The position numbers and the translations under genes were made by a program. Below, in pieces: positions 12,480 to 13,192 of a stretch of 13,192 bases of DNA. Below the pieces are notes generated by a model, which saw only the letters and a program-made list of their open reading frames with translations, was not told the origin of the DNA and did not search any database. The stretch is from assembly GCA_007116425.1 (NCBI GenBank), contig SKIL01000325.1, positions 1 to 13,192 of the forward strand. The letters run 5' to 3'. Source of the DNA: Bacteriovoracaceae bacterium (GTDB lineage: Bacteria; Bdellovibrionota; Bacteriovoracia; Bacteriovoracales; Bacteriovoracaceae). Within the stretch, counting starts at the first letter, position 1; every line of letters starts with the position of its first letter.

Positions 12480-13192
12480 ATGTCCAGCAATAAATCACCC
12501 ATAAAGTTTACTTCATTCGGCTTTATAAACTTTGCAGCACTCCTTATGAGTGGGCTGCTCATTAGCTCTTGTGTCAACAAGGCCGAAATTGGATCTAGAG
12601 GTAATCCTATCAGGCTATACTTTACCCCTTCAGTAGATGCTGACACCATTACGACAAATTCAAACAAATTTGTAAAATTTTTAGAGGAAGAAACAGGCTA
12701 CTACTTCCGAACTGGAATCCCTACAAACTACGTGGCCGTAGTCGAGGCCTTTGGATCAGGACGAGCTGACATTGGAGTCATGAACTCGTTTGGTTACCTC
12801 ATGGCAAACGATCGCTACAACGCTCAAGCAAAGTTAAGAGTTATTCGTCATGGACAAGATTTCTACCAAGGCCAAATTATTGTAAGGGCCGACAGTGGAA
12901 TCGAGTCTATTGCAGATCTTCAAGGTGTTAACTTTGCCTTTACTGACGCATCCTCTACTTCTGGATATATGTTTCCTTTAAAAATCCTTAGAGAAAATAA
13001 TGTTCAGCTCGGAAACACTGTTTTTGCCTATAAACATGACAATGTTGTAACAATGGTTTATCAGGGGCAGGTTCAAGCTGGAGCGACTTACCACTCTCCA
13101 CCAGATGAAGAAGGAAATATTAGAGATGCAAGGACGCGAGTCTATACACAGTTTCCAGATGTAGAAGAGAAAGTTAGAATCTTAAAAATCAC
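12480..13192 (+). CDS. PhnD-family phosphate/phosphite/phosphonate-binding lipoprotein, C-terminus beyond window
   Basis: From ATG 12480 (AGGAG with 7-nt spacer) the frame stays open to the edge, 237 full codons. A lipoprotein signal ends L-L-I-S-S-C with the lipidated Cys at 31. The rest follows the PhnD/PtxB type-2 periplasmic-binding fold: N-P-I-R-L-Y-F-T-P-S-V-D-A-D near the start, then F-L-E-E-E-T-G, V-V-E-A-F-G-S-G-R-A-D-I-G, later V-R-A-D-S-G-I-E-S-I-A-D-L-Q-G, and F-T-D-A-S-S-T-S-G-Y (the Ser/Thr-rich oxyanion-binding loop of the family). The family delivers phosphate, phosphite or phosphonates to an ABC transporter, but some members sense other anions or attach to signalling proteins, so the ligand is open. 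No permease or ATPase gene is upstream; they could lie beyond the right edge. The product should sit on the outer face of a membrane. Confidence 0.9.
   Translation, partial: MSSNKSPIKFTSFGFINFAALLMSGLLISSCVNKAEIGSRGNPIRLYFTPSVDADTITTNSNKFVKFLEEETGYYFRTGIPTNYVAVVEAFGSGRADIGVMNSFGYLMANDRYNAQAKLRVIRHGQDFYQGQIIVRADSGIESIADLQGVNFAFTDASSTSGYMFPLKILRENNVQLGNTVFAYKHDNVVTMVYQGQVQAGATYHSPPDEEGNIRDARTRVYTQFPDVEEKVRILKI

Overview
The window looks like chromosome from a low-GC (high-30s % by eye), gene-dense, Gram-negative bacterium. Lipoproteins and other exported proteins are frequent, and one product looks like an outer-membrane beta-barrel. The AT-rich composition, the export-heavy gene content and the mix of families (MgtC/SapB, App1-type HAD phosphatase, gingipain-like C25 peptidase, PhnD-type binding lipoprotein, coiled-coil/alpha-crystallin fusion) would fit the Bdellovibrionota, for example a Halobacteriovorax/Bacteriovorax-like predator. 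That placement is an inference from style and content, because the window holds no rRNA or other taxonomic marker.

Layout, left to right: (1) an unrecognised membrane-anchored protein on the minus strand, cut by the left edge (1-942); (2) a divergent cysteine-rich lipoprotein (1112-1825); (3) a minus-strand pair, a secreted beta-barrel-like protein (start 3802) followed by a zinc-ribbon protein with two copies of one domain (1840-2793); (4) a plus-strand three-gene operon (4027-5852) of a small helical protein, a small secreted protein and a coiled-coil/alpha-crystallin fusion; (5) an MgtC/SapB membrane protein on minus (5849-6598); (6) an App1/DUF2183-like HAD phosphatase on plus (6700-7824); (7) a 79-residue membrane protein on minus (7821-8060); (8) a divergent Ntn hydrolase of the acyl-CoA:6-APA acyltransferase / choloylglycine hydrolase type on plus (8108-9895); (9) a minus-strand, translationally coupled pair, a C25 cysteine peptidase (10363-12246) followed by a secreted coiled-coil protein (9870-10361); (10) a PhnD-family substrate-binding lipoprotein, cut by the right edge (12480-13192).

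Transcription changes direction nine times. All four convergent junctions are tight: one 14-bp gap and three overlaps of 4, 4 and 26 bp. Regulatory space is confined to five divergent gaps of 47 to 233 bp. Start codons are unusual for such an AT-rich sequence: four genes are best started at TTG and two at GTG, nearly all with a GA-rich Shine-Dalgarno 5-8 nt upstream. No stretch over 300 bp lacks a gene. I saw no tRNA, rRNA, insertion sequence, CRISPR array or convincing rho-independent terminator.

Most distinctive signals: a GGCC tetranucleotide present about five times more often than base composition predicts but scarce in two genes; the coiled-coil/alpha-crystallin fusion in an all-TTG operon; the duplicated-domain zinc-ribbon protein next to a beta-barrel gene; and the C25 peptidase lacking a C-terminal sorting domain, coupled to a secreted coiled-coil partner.
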